NCBI GenBank assembly: GCA_905614375.1
Contig: CAJQSP010000003.1
Coordinates: 1 to 64,000 of the forward strand
DNA length: 64,000 nucleotides
Reading direction: 5' to 3'
DNA from: an uncultured Dehalococcoidales bacterium
Lineage (GTDB): Bacteria; Chloroflexota; Dehalococcoidia; UBA1151; UBA1328
Under the pieces are notes generated by a model. The model was not told where the DNA came from. It saw nothing but the letters and a program-made list of their open reading frames with translations, and did not search any database. Positions 1-8,025 of the stretch are shown here, piece after piece; positions within the stretch are counted from its first letter, which is position 1, and the number at the start of each line of letters is the position of its first letter. Position numbers and translations under genes: made by a program.

Positions 1-1
1 G

Positions 2-214
2 GCGATTGCTCAGAACCACAAGGATTTGAATCCCGATTATTCTGAGATGACTCCGTACGAGATTTTTATCGACCAAATCAAGGCAGTTATGCCATTGGGT
101 CGAGAACAGACTCCCGAGGACATTGGGAAGTGTGTGGCGTTCTTGTCTTCGGACGACTCAAAGGAAATCACGGGTCAGGCGATCAACGTAAACGGCGGCG
201 CAGCGTTCGATTGA
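2..214 (+). CDS. SDR-family oxidoreductase, C-terminal fragment
   Basis: The frame is open from the window edge to a TGA at 212-214, so only about the last 70 residues are seen. They contain the usual SDR tail: a proline-rich turn (MPLGREQTPEDIG), the helix CVAFLSSDDS and the closing strand TGQAINVNGG that precedes the C terminus in classical short-chain dehydrogenases. The Rossmann nucleotide-binding half and the catalytic Tyr/Lys lie outside the window, so substrate and cofactor cannot be judged. The fold assignment is firm; the exact function is unknown. Confidence 0.85.
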   Translation, partial: AIAQNHKDLNPDYSEMTPYEIFIDQIKAVMPLGREQTPEDIGKCVAFLSSDDSKEITGQAINVNGGAAFD

Positions 215-308
215 GCCAATGGCTCGTTCGAATAAAAGAGCTTGCTGATTTGCAGGCGGTGATGGGTTTGAAATTGGCAGTGAACTAAAGATTCAGGTAG
301 TAATAAAT

Positions 309-1745
309 ATGAACGATCGAGAGTTAATGTTTACTCCGGCGCACAAACAGCGCCAAATGATTGTTGCTGGTGAAATTTCGTCGGTTGAAATGACTAAGAC
401 TTCGTTGCGTCGCATCGTAGAGTTGGAGCCTCAACTGAACGCATTCATCACTGTTGATGAGCAAGGTGCTTTGGCTGCGGCTAAGGCTGCCGATGAGTCT
501 CTTACCAGCGGATTAGTACCCGGACCGCTGCACGGAGTTCCTATTGCCGTGAAGGACTTAGAAGTCACCAAAGGACTTCGTACAACTCTTGGAAGTACGT
601 TCTTTGAGGATTGGATACCTGACTACGATTCCGTTGCGGTCGAAAGACTGCGAGCGTCTGGTGTGGTGATCTTAGGCAAGACGAATACGCCTGAGTTTGG
701 CAATCGGGAAGAGACATTCACGAACGTTGCACCAACTTGCAACAATCCGTGGAACCCGGCGCGAATGCCGGGTGGTTCAAGTGGAGGAACTGCGGCTGCA
801 ATCGCTTCTGGCATGTGTTCCATCGGCACCGGCTCTGATGGCGGTGGTTCGGTGCGACTTCCTGCTTCGTTCTGCGGAATATTCGGTCATAAGCCGACAC
901 ACGGCCGTATTCCACGTTTTGGCGGGCAGGCTAAACCGGCTTATAACTCGGCTGGAACGAGTGGGCCCATGTCGAACGACGTGCGTGACTCCGCTATCTT
1001 GAACCAAACCCTTGCTGGATTCGATGCTCGTGATCCCGGCTCTGTGAAAGGTGATGTGCCCGATTATTTGGCGCAGCTCGAAGATGGCGTCAAGGGAATG
1101 CGCATCGGAACGACGATGACGCTCGGAATTTCAGATGTGAACCTCGACGTTGCTGCTGCCGTAGAGGAATCATGGTCGGCTTTTAGTGAACTGGGTGCGA
1201 ATGTCGAACCGGTGGATATAAAGTTCGATCCGGTTCCTCGTGATGCATGGTGGACGCTCTGGACGGCAGGGCAAGTCGCAATGTATGGGCATCTCGCCGA
1301 AGAGCGACCTGAAGACCTGATGCCTTACACCCTCGATATGATCAACCACGGTAAGACTCTGAGCGGGGCTGACGTGTCGGCTGCACTACGCGATGTGCAG
1401 AATCTTCAACTGAAGATGCACCAGTTGTTCGAGGAGTATGACCTCGTACTTGCTCCGACTAACGCAGCTGTCGCTTGGCCGCATTTAGACCCACCTTCGC
1501 AGATTGGCTCGAAGAGCAATGATGACGAGATGGCTGGTATCAACTACGGAGCAATCCCGTTCACGATGGTCTTCAACTCCTCATTCAACCCGGCATCTTC
1601 GATACCGGTCGGTTTTGGCGAGGGCGGCATGCCGGTTGGCCTGCAGATTATCGGCGCGTACGATGATGATGCGACCGTTTACCGAGGCAGCCGAGCGTTC
1701 GAAATTGCTCGACCGTGGAACGGGACTCACCCGCAGGTTTCGTAG
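309..1745 (+). CDS. Amidase signature (AS) family amidase
   Basis: The 478-residue protein belongs to the amidase signature family, Ser-cisSer-Lys hydrolases that cleave carboxylic acid amides. The triad is visible: Lys82 in PIAVKD, cis-Ser157 in PGGSSGG and nucleophile Ser181 in GGGSVR. Its spacing (75 and 24 residues) equals that of fatty acid amide hydrolase. No signal peptide is seen, so the protein should be cytoplasmic. It follows the SDR gene on the same strand and converges with the downstream aldo/keto reductase. The surroundings contain no GatB or GatC, and the length is typical of catabolic amidases, so I do not call it GatA. The substrate is unknown. Confidence 0.9.
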   Translation: MNDRELMFTPAHKQRQMIVAGEISSVEMTKTSLRRIVELEPQLNAFITVDEQGALAAAKAADESLTSGLVPGPLHGVPIAVKDLEVTKGLRTTLGSTFFEDWIPDYDSVAVERLRASGVVILGKTNTPEFGNREETFTNVAPTCNNPWNPARMPGGSSGGTAAAIASGMCSIGTGSDGGGSVRLPASFCGIFGHKPTHGRIPRFGGQAKPAYNSAGTSGPMSNDVRDSAILNQTLAGFDARDPGSVKGDVPDYLAQLEDGVKGMRIGTTMTLGISDVNLDVAAAVEESWSAFSELGANVEPVDIKFDPVPRDAWWTLWTAGQVAMYGHLAEERPEDLMPYTLDMINHGKTLSGADVSAALRDVQNLQLKMHQLFEEYDLVLAPTNAAVAWPHLDPPSQIGSKSNDDEMAGINYGAIPFTMVFNSSFNPASSIPVGFGEGGMPVGLQIIGAYDDDATVYRGSRAFEIARPWNGTHPQVS

Positions 1746-1766
1746 GGTCTAAGCGTCGTAACAGGG

Positions 1767-2864
1767 CTAAACTTTTGAGCCTTGCTTTGACCAGATGTCG
1801 AGCATGTCTTTCATATTGGGTGACATCGTTCGGAGCATCGAAACGATAGGCAAACTGTAAGGGCAGCGTGATTCGCACTGCATGCACGAATCACAGGCGG
1901 CGTGATCGTCGATCTTGGCGATAGTTGCCTCACGGTTTTTCCACTCGTCTTCAACCCGCGAGACTTCCCAAGGGAAGTCTGCGAACTTGGCTGAGCCCAT
2001 CGAACGGTAGTGGTTGTACATAACGTCGGTGCCAAGCGTGCCAGGGATTCCGATATCCGAAGGGCAGGGCAGGCATTCCATGCATATGCGGCAGCGATCG
2101 GTAGCTAAGTCCAACGTCCACTTTGCAACCTCGGCTTCTTCTGCAGCCGAGAGCGTGTAGTTGTCGAGTGCACCAATGCTCACGTTTTGTTCCATCTCGG
2201 CTGCGGTAGTGGCTCCCGGCACGGCTACCGCTATTGGTTGATTCATGAGCCATTTCAATGCGATGGGCGCCGGAAGCAGTCCGGTGGCGACCGGTTTCAT
2301 GATCGTTACGCCGAGTTTGGTTTCTAGTGCGAGTGGAATGAGTTCGGCAAGCGGTTCGCGCTCGACGATGTTCAAAGGTACGAGGAACGTGTCGAATTTG
2401 AATCGCTTTAGTGCAGCGATCAACACTGACGGGAATGTGTGACCGGTGACGCCGATGTGACGTATTTTTCCGGCTTTGCGTGCTTCTAACAGCGCTTCTA
2501 GCGGGCCACCAAGTCGAACGTCGACGTCATCTAGATCACTTAAAGCGTGCAAATGATAGTTATCGATGTAGTCGGTTTGGAGCCGAGCAAGTGATTCGTC
2601 GATGTGCTGGGCTGCCTCTGCTTTGGTCTTGCCAGTTGTTTTCGATGAAATGATGACGTTTTCGCGTTCGCCCTTGAGTGCTTTGCCGAGCTTGATCTCG
2701 GAATCCCAATATCCACGCGCAGTGTCGAAGTAGTTCACCCCGAGATCAAGGGCTTTGAAGATCACATCTTTGGCGTGATCGTATTCGGATGAGCCGAGCT
2801 GGGCGGCACCGAGTCCAATTGGAGCAACGTTAAGACCGGTCGATCCAAGAGGGCGCATTTTCAT
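1767..2864 (-). CDS. Aldo/keto reductase with C-terminal 4Fe-4S domain
   Basis: An N-terminal aldo/keto reductase barrel of about 270 residues is followed by a ferredoxin-like tail. The AKR tetrad can be placed: Asp and Tyr in FDTARGY, Lys in SSKTT and His in YHLHA. The tail has two Cys clusters, CxxCxxCxxCP and CxxCxxCxxxCP, expected to bind two [4Fe-4S] centres. This architecture is the COG1453 type, oxidoreductases that couple NAD(P)-type chemistry to an iron-sulfur relay. I start at the ATG at 2864, which has a GGAG about 8 bases upstream; an in-frame ATG 6 bases later is also possible. A longer in-frame extension has no ribosome site. The substrate is unknown. Confidence 0.88.
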   Translation of the reverse strand: MKMRPLGSTGLNVAPIGLGAAQLGSSEYDHAKDVIFKALDLGVNYFDTARGYWDSEIKLGKALKGERENVIISSKTTGKTKAEAAQHIDESLARLQTDYIDNYHLHALSDLDDVDVRLGGPLEALLEARKAGKIRHIGVTGHTFPSVLIAALKRFKFDTFLVPLNIVEREPLAELIPLALETKLGVTIMKPVATGLLPAPIALKWLMNQPIAVAVPGATTAAEMEQNVSIGALDNYTLSAAEEAEVAKWTLDLATDRCRICMECLPCPSDIGIPGTLGTDVMYNHYRSMGSAKFADFPWEVSRVEDEWKNREATIAKIDDHAACDSCMQCESRCPYSLPIVSMLRTMSPNMKDMLDIWSKQGSKV

Positions 2865-2926
2865 CTGACAGTCTCCGTGAGGCAGGTGTTGATCGCAACA
2901 TGTTACGCCGATTGATAAAAACATTG

Positions 2927-2978
2927 CGAACTAAAACTAGAGTCCATCGCCGAAACGATGGACTCTAGTTTTAGTTCG
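2927..2978. terminator. 23-bp perfect inverted repeat, likely terminator
   Basis: Arms 2927-2949 and 2956-2978 are perfectly complementary over 23 bp around the loop CCGAAA. The hairpin lies just past the stop of the minus-strand enolase and upstream of the aldo/keto reductase. The A- and T-rich blocks are inside the stem rather than after it, so it may terminate by stem length, or act as a processing or binding site. Confidence 0.6.
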
Positions 2979-2996
2979 ATAGTGCTATCGCAAGAC

Positions 2997-4151
2997 TTAC
3001 CAGTCAGCGACTGATCCGTCATTGTCGTAGTAGTACTCGCCACCAAGTTCCTTGTGGTAGCCGTAGGCTTCACCATCGTAGGTCTTAGTTGCTTCAGCTT
3101 CGTCTAGCTCGACACCGAGACCTGGAGTTGTCCAGAGATCGATGTGCCCATCTTTGACTTCCCAAGGCTTCTTGAGCAGTCCGGCACCGAGACCGGCATC
3201 GACCTGTTCTTGAATCAGGAAGTTAGGAACCACAGCGTCGACTAGCATGCAAGCTGCGAGGGCCAATGGGCCGATTGCGCAATGAGGCATGATGTGCTGG
3301 TAGTAGACCTCGGCGTAGTTGGCGATTCGCTTCAGTTCAGACGGACCACCACAGTGGGCGACGTCAGGTTGTAGTAGTGAAACTGCTTGCTTTTCGATAA
3401 CTTCGCGAAACTCCCAGCGGGACAGAAGTCGCTCGCCCGTCGCCAGTGGGAACGAAACCTGTTCTTGAATTCGTTTCAGTGCATCGGGGTTTTCCTGTGG
3501 CACAGGCTCTTCAACGAACATCGGGCGCATGCCCTTGATCTCGTTGCAGATCTCGACTGCGAGACCCGGGGTCATCTTTCCGTGGAAGTCGAAACATAGT
3601 TCAACATCATCGCCGACCCACTCTCGCATCATGTAGGCGGCCTTTACGAACTCGTCGATACGAGATGGTGGCTCGTGGGCGCGCCAAGTGCCAGCGGGAC
3701 CAGCTTTGTAGCCGGTGTATCCGCTCTTTTGGAGCATCGTGAGGCGGTCTCGTGACTGCTCAAGCCCTTCGTCAGAGAGATCACGGATTCCCCAGTGGGC
3801 GTAGACACGAATCTTGTCGCGGACATTGCCGCCCATGAGCATGTAGCTTGGAACGCCGTAGTGCTTGCCTGAGATGTCCCACAGCGCAGCGTCGATAGCC
3901 GCAATCGCTGACATGTTGTGAGCGCCGCCTCGGAAGAAGGAGGATCGGTACATCTGCTGCCAGTGGTGTTCGATCCTCAGTGGGTCTTTGCCGATGAGGT
4001 ACTGGGCGAACTCGTCGATAGCGGCTGGCACACTCTGAGGCTTGCCTTCGAGGGTGCTCTCGGCCCAGCCTTCGATTCCGGTATCGGTAGATATGCGGAT
4101 CAGTCGCGTGCGGTTGCGCGGCGCAAACTGATCAACTCTAGTAATTTTCAT
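2997..4151 (-). CDS. Enolase-superfamily sugar acid dehydratase (galactonate dehydratase-like)
   Basis: The 384-residue protein has the size and full catalytic set of D-galactonate dehydratase (DgoD). Metal ligands are the Asp of FDFHG, the Glu of VEEP and the Glu of GERL. The general acid/base residues are the His of FDFHG, the His of MPHCAIGP and the Glu of IQEQ. Members dehydrate an aldonate to a 2-keto-3-deoxy acid using Mg2+. The exact sugar acid is not certain. I start at ATG 4151 (MKITRVD), the usual family N terminus; an in-frame TTG 45 bases upstream lacks a ribosome site. No aldolase or kinase for a KDG-type product is adjacent, but an HpaI-type aldolase lies near 16 kb. Confidence 0.88.
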   Translation of the reverse strand: MKITRVDQFAPRNRTRLIRISTDTGIEGWAESTLEGKPQSVPAAIDEFAQYLIGKDPLRIEHHWQQMYRSSFFRGGAHNMSAIAAIDAALWDISGKHYGVPSYMLMGGNVRDKIRVYAHWGIRDLSDEGLEQSRDRLTMLQKSGYTGYKAGPAGTWRAHEPPSRIDEFVKAAYMMREWVGDDVELCFDFHGKMTPGLAVEICNEIKGMRPMFVEEPVPQENPDALKRIQEQVSFPLATGERLLSRWEFREVIEKQAVSLLQPDVAHCGGPSELKRIANYAEVYYQHIMPHCAIGPLALAACMLVDAVVPNFLIQEQVDAGLGAGLLKKPWEVKDGHIDLWTTPGLGVELDEAEATKTYDGEAYGYHKELGGEYYYDNDGSVADW

Positions 4152-4308
4152 TGTTTTTTTGGTTTGGTCGATTGCTTCAGGTTGGGTGTTGTGCAAGAGT
4201 CACAACGTTTATTCAGGTCGGGGTGATTTTGGCTCCCAAGTCGCTGAATAGCCAAGATGTTAGTCCAATAGACGAGCGGCTGGGGGCGAAGTTGGCTATG
4301 TTTGTAGT

Positions 4309-4337
4309 TTGACTCGCTATATTCGAATATCTAAAAT
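4309..4337 (+). promoter_or_regulatory. Sigma-70-type promoter, probably leaderless mRNA
   Basis: TTGACT (4309-4314), a 17-base spacer and TAAAAT (4332-4337) form a near-consensus promoter. The ATG of the next gene is at 4344, where transcription should begin, and no Shine-Dalgarno sequence precedes it. This fits a leaderless transcript. Confidence 0.6.
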
Positions 4338-4343
4338 GCTCGT

Positions 4344-5144
4344 ATGTCCACAGAGATAACAGTTCCACAAACTGGTGCAGAAGTCCGACGGCTCAGTCGC
4401 ACAGGCAAATTTGTACAGCCGACTTCGGGTGTCGCTCCTCATCACGTGCAGGCGAACGTGGCGATATTGCCCAAAGAAGTTGCATTCGAGTTTTTATTGT
4501 TCTGTCAGCGAAATCCGAAGCCCTGTCCAGTAGTGGAGGTAATCGAGGCTGGTGAAGTAGAGGCCGCTCTTACTGCTCCTGGTTCGGATATCCGCACTGA
4601 CGTGCCGTTGTACCGCGTGTACAAGAACGGCGAGATGGTGGATGAGCCTCAGACTCTTGAGTCACATTGGCGAGATGATCTGGTTACGTTCTTGCTTGGA
4701 TGTAGCTTCTCATTTGAGCACGCTCTGATGGCGAACGGAATCGACCTGCCGTACTACGGCACTGAACACAATGTGCCGATGTTTATTACCGATATTCAAA
4801 CTCAACAATCGGGAGAATTTGGCGGTCCGATGGTGGTTTCGCACCGCTGGATTCCACAGGACAAAGTGGTTCGAGCCGTACAGGCGACTTCCCGATTCCC
4901 TGATACTCATGGTGCGCCGATTCACATTGGCGATCCTTCCAAGATCGGAATATCTGACATTACGAAGCCCGATTTCGGCGAAGTGTGGGATCAGGGCAAT
5001 GAGGACGAAGTTCCGGTGTTCTGGGCGTGCGGCGTGACTCCTCAATCGGTAGCGATGGCGTCGAAACCAGAGCTGATGATCACGCATTCGCCGGGTCACA
5101 TGTTCGTGACTGATCTAATGGACGAAGATTTGGCTGTTTTGTAG
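4344..5144 (+). CDS. DUF1445 family protein, N-terminal half of a split D-glutamate cyclase
   Basis: The 266-residue protein is a complete DUF1445 (COG4336) member, often annotated as a putative hydro-lyase. It has the family motifs PYYGTEHNVPMF in the middle and PGHMFVTD near the C terminus. In vertebrate DGLUCY this domain is fused in front of a DUF4392 domain, and the fusion enzyme converts D-glutamate to 5-oxo-D-proline. Here the DUF4392 partner is the next gene, 52 bases downstream on the same strand, so the two probably act together. The start at 4344 is supported by the promoter position. The protein is cytoplasmic, with no membrane segment. Family assignment is strong; the cyclase role is inferred. 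Confidence 0.88.
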   Translation: MSTEITVPQTGAEVRRLSRTGKFVQPTSGVAPHHVQANVAILPKEVAFEFLLFCQRNPKPCPVVEVIEAGEVEAALTAPGSDIRTDVPLYRVYKNGEMVDEPQTLESHWRDDLVTFLLGCSFSFEHALMANGIDLPYYGTEHNVPMFITDIQTQQSGEFGGPMVVSHRWIPQDKVVRAVQATSRFPDTHGAPIHIGDPSKIGISDITKPDFGEVWDQGNEDEVPVFWACGVTPQSVAMASKPELMITHSPGHMFVTDLMDEDLAVL

Positions 5145-5196
5145 GATATCGGCCGTACTAATCGTTCTAAACACTTATAAAAGCCCGTGATAATTC

Positions 5197-6063
5197 ATGC
5201 CTGAATCATCTGTATTCACAAAGATCGAAGACATTTGTCTGCAAGATGACATTCGCGGGATGAAGGCGTTGCGAGAACACATGTCTGAAGGCTGGCTTGA
5301 GGCGTCGGCGCAGTTGCTGCTCGATCACCCTGGGAAGATTCTGATCGCCACCGGTTTTTATATTTTGAGAGCCGGTGAGCCTGAAACCGATGGACCTCCG
5401 GGTGCGGTTGCCATTGGCGACGCTTTGAAGTCATTTGGCAATACAGTTGCCTATATCACGGATGAATTGTGTTCGACGGTGGTTAGGGCGATTGCTGGTG
5501 ATGACGAAGTAATCGAGTTTCCGATCACGAGTCATCATGAATCGAGCATGTTCGCTCACAAGTTATTGGTGGAGCACGCTCCGTCGGCGATGGTGTCGAT
5601 TGAGCGAGCAGGCTTGCTCGGTGACGGGACGTATCGGAACTGGAAAGGCGTCGATTTTTCGAAGTTCAACGCCAAAATAGACCATATGTTTGATGAGCAC
5701 CCGTACACAGTCGGCATCGGCGATGGCGGAAACGAGATCGGTATGGGCAATATGCGGCATGTGATTCCCGATATCGAAAATTTGCCAGACGATCCATGCG
5801 TTACGACAACGACTGAACTCATCACTGCCAGCGTTTCGAACTGGGGCGGATATGGATTGATCGCTGCACTGTCGCTCAAGGCGGGTAAGAACCTTCTGCC
5901 ATCGGTGGAGCAGGGTTACGAATGGGTAAAGGAAATCGTCGCTGTGGGAGCCGTTGAAGGCATGTCGGGCGAGTCTAAGGACTGGGTTGACGCTAGGGCA
6001 CCCGAAGATGACGCAATGTGTTTGCGAGACCTACACGCCTTGTTGAACGCTGAAGGACTCTAA
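5197..6063 (+). CDS. DUF4392 family protein, D-glutamate cyclase-like C-terminal half
   Basis: The 288-residue protein matches the DUF4392 domain that carries the catalytic part of D-glutamate cyclase. Visible features are the N-terminal strand KILIATGFYI, a Gly-rich GPPGAVAIG segment, and the characteristic TVGIGDGGNEIGMG loop around residues 171-184. It is the second gene of a two-gene unit with the DUF1445 protein, and together they reproduce the domain order of vertebrate DGLUCY. The predicted reaction is intramolecular cyclisation of D-glutamate to 5-oxo-D-proline. No 5-oxoprolinase or glutamate racemase is present in the window. The convergent MFS gene ends 63 bases beyond. Confidence 0.87.
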   Translation: MPESSVFTKIEDICLQDDIRGMKALREHMSEGWLEASAQLLLDHPGKILIATGFYILRAGEPETDGPPGAVAIGDALKSFGNTVAYITDELCSTVVRAIAGDDEVIEFPITSHHESSMFAHKLLVEHAPSAMVSIERAGLLGDGTYRNWKGVDFSKFNAKIDHMFDEHPYTVGIGDGGNEIGMGNMRHVIPDIENLPDDPCVTTTTELITASVSNWGGYGLIAALSLKAGKNLLPSVEQGYEWVKEIVAVGAVEGMSGESKDWVDARAPEDDAMCLRDLHALLNAEGL

Positions 6064-6126
6064 CGTCTTCGGCTTCTCGAACGTGCTCCGCTCGATGCGA
6101 GTTGCCGTTGGGTAGCGATCCGCTTA

Positions 6127-7401
6127 CTACTTGGCCTTTGGTCGAGCAGTTTTTACAGAGGACCTTGGCGTTCTGGTCATAGTTTCTTTTACTGCAAAGA
6201 TCAGCATTAAGGCACCGAATGCTCCAATGCCGGCCGTTGAGACTGACGCTATGCCGAGCGTGAGAATCTGAGCGATTCCGCCAATGGCGATTGGCCCGCT
6301 TGCTCCACCGGTGTCTGAGATAAGACGCCAAACTCCCAAGAATTCGCCGGGATTTTCTTTTGGTGCGAGATCAGTGCCCATGATGAGTACGAACCCACTG
6401 GATAGGCCGTTACCGAGTCCTGCAATTAGTCCGACAGCCATAAGCGCTCCAAACGAACCCGTCAAAGGAATCAGTGCGATGGCTGTGCCCAGCATTATGA
6501 ATGCCGGTATCCCGGTCGACTTACGACCCCATTTGTCCATCGAGTAGCCGACAAGTGGAAATAGCATTGAGTCGACGGCAAATGAAGCGGCAGCGATGGA
6601 ACCGATCTGGTCTTTACCAAGTCCGAGTTCTCCACCCCAAACCGGTATCAAAAATTCCCGTCCAGCACGAACGAACTGCAGAGCGACAGCGGCGACACCA
6701 GCAGTTGCAAAATCTCGTCGGTGTCGAGTTACCACGGTTCCGAGTTCAGCAAATACATTGTGGCGGCTCACTGAGCGACTTGGTTCGATCATGTTATGGG
6801 TCGTTATAAGCACCATACCGAGAGTGAGTACGGCAACGCCAGCCTGGGCGTAGAACGGTACTCGGATGCCTACACTTTCGGCCAGGATTCCACCCATTAG
6901 CGGACCGAGTATTGTGGCGATGCGGGATATTCCGCCGAACAATGAAAGTGCTCTTCCTCGAACGTCCATCGGAACTGCCGTTGCGATATAGGAATGTCGA
7001 GAAATACTCCAAAGAGCGAAACTGGCACCGGCTAACATTCTTGACGCCATAAGCGATGAAAAGTTGGGGGATAAGCCGGCCCAAACGGCTGATATTCCGA
7101 AAAGTATCACGCCAGCGATCATCGTTTTGCGAAGTCCGAGTCGACCGACAAGAATTCCTGCCGGTACATCGAATATCATCGTGCCAATGTAGCGTGCTGC
7201 TATTACTAGACCGACGAGTCCGATAGTCGCTGCCATTTCCTCTTTAGCGAACCCCGGTAGAACTGGGATGAGGATGCCCTGACCCATCGAAAGCAGGAAA
7301 GAGGGCGCGTAAACAGACCACACGAGTGAGCGAATGGTTGAACGAACTGAACTATGGACTATCGGGGTCTGAGGTGTTGGTGGCGCCTTGGGCGATGACA
7401 T
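6127..7401 (-). CDS. MFS transporter
   Basis: The 424-residue protein has about 12 hydrophobic segments and belongs to the major facilitator superfamily. The first cytoplasmic loop has the signature-like GRLGLRKTM after transmembrane segment 2, and the matching loop in the second half is YSMDKWGRKSTG. The closest general look is a drug:H+ antiporter or sugar-efflux type carrier. It sits in the inner membrane. It starts at ATG 7401, head to head with the CoxG-like gene. Nothing in the sequence fixes the substrate; the neighbouring D-glutamate cyclase genes are convergent, not co-transcribed. Confidence 0.85.
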   Translation of the reverse strand: MSSPKAPPTPQTPIVHSSVRSTIRSLVWSVYAPSFLLSMGQGILIPVLPGFAKEEMAATIGLVGLVIAARYIGTMIFDVPAGILVGRLGLRKTMIAGVILFGISAVWAGLSPNFSSLMASRMLAGASFALWSISRHSYIATAVPMDVRGRALSLFGGISRIATILGPLMGGILAESVGIRVPFYAQAGVAVLTLGMVLITTHNMIEPSRSVSRHNVFAELGTVVTRHRRDFATAGVAAVALQFVRAGREFLIPVWGGELGLGKDQIGSIAAASFAVDSMLFPLVGYSMDKWGRKSTGIPAFIMLGTAIALIPLTGSFGALMAVGLIAGLGNGLSSGFVLIMGTDLAPKENPGEFLGVWRLISDTGGASGPIAIGGIAQILTLGIASVSTAGIGAFGALMLIFAVKETMTRTPRSSVKTARPKAK

Positions 7402-7527
7402 ATGCGCTCAATCCTAGTCCAGCGTCGTGATGTAAGAGAGGATTTGCTGGATAGAATTGACCGTCTTGAACATGTTTTTAGAAATCCAGTTGTTCCGACC
7501 GCTTCAGAGCGGTCGAAAGGCATCCCA

Positions 7528-7977
7528 TTGAAATTTGATTACGACCGAACGGTTGAAGCTTCACTGTCGACTGTTTGGAGTGTGTTGACTGATCCAGCGG
7601 CCATGAAACCTCACTTGCCCGGAACAGCGACAGTGGTTTCGACCGGATCGGACAGCTATCGAGTTTCGATCAAGATTCGGATGGGATTTTTACGTCCAAC
7701 AGTGAACGCTAATGTTCATTTGTCAAACATCGATGAACTTCGTGGTTTCACGATCGAACTTTCAGGGAAGTCGATGGGCGCTGGGGTTTCGACAAACGCC
7801 AAAATGACTCTGACTGGTACTGGCGGCGATTCAGGAGGCACGGCCGTTCAAATGGTGGGATCGGTCGAAACGTCAGGGATCTTGAAGAAGGTTGCCGACT
7901 CGAAAATTGAAACGGCTGCAGTTGGTTTTCTAGAGTCGTATTTCGCAAGTATTGAGAGTGCCGGATCGCCGAACTAA
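7528..7977 (+). CDS. CoxG-like SRPBCC-fold protein
   Basis: A protein of about 149 residues with the SRPBCC fold resembling carbon monoxide dehydrogenase subunit G (CoxG). It begins KFDYDRTVEAS, then VWSVLTDP and MKPHLPG, the usual CoxG opening, and ends with a long amphipathic helix (SKIETAAVGFLESYF). CoxG-type proteins recruit or mature CO-dehydrogenase-family molybdoenzymes at the membrane, but none is found here. I start at TTG 7528, with AAAGG 7 bases upstream and the family N terminus right after. An extension to 7402 is possible but would add 42 unrelated residues and abut the divergent MFS start. Confidence 0.8.
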   Translation: MKFDYDRTVEASLSTVWSVLTDPAAMKPHLPGTATVVSTGSDSYRVSIKIRMGFLRPTVNANVHLSNIDELRGFTIELSGKSMGAGVSTNAKMTLTGTGGDSGGTAVQMVGSVETSGILKKVADSKIETAAVGFLESYFASIESAGSPN

Positions 7978-8025
7978 GTAACCTACGAACCCGCGTCTCA
8001 GAAAGCTTCGGCGGCTAGTTCTCTT

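Noticed and set aside
309..1745. GatA subunit of the amidotransferase
   Set aside because: No GatB or GatC neighbours, and the gene lies among catabolic genes; the AS fold alone does not support it.
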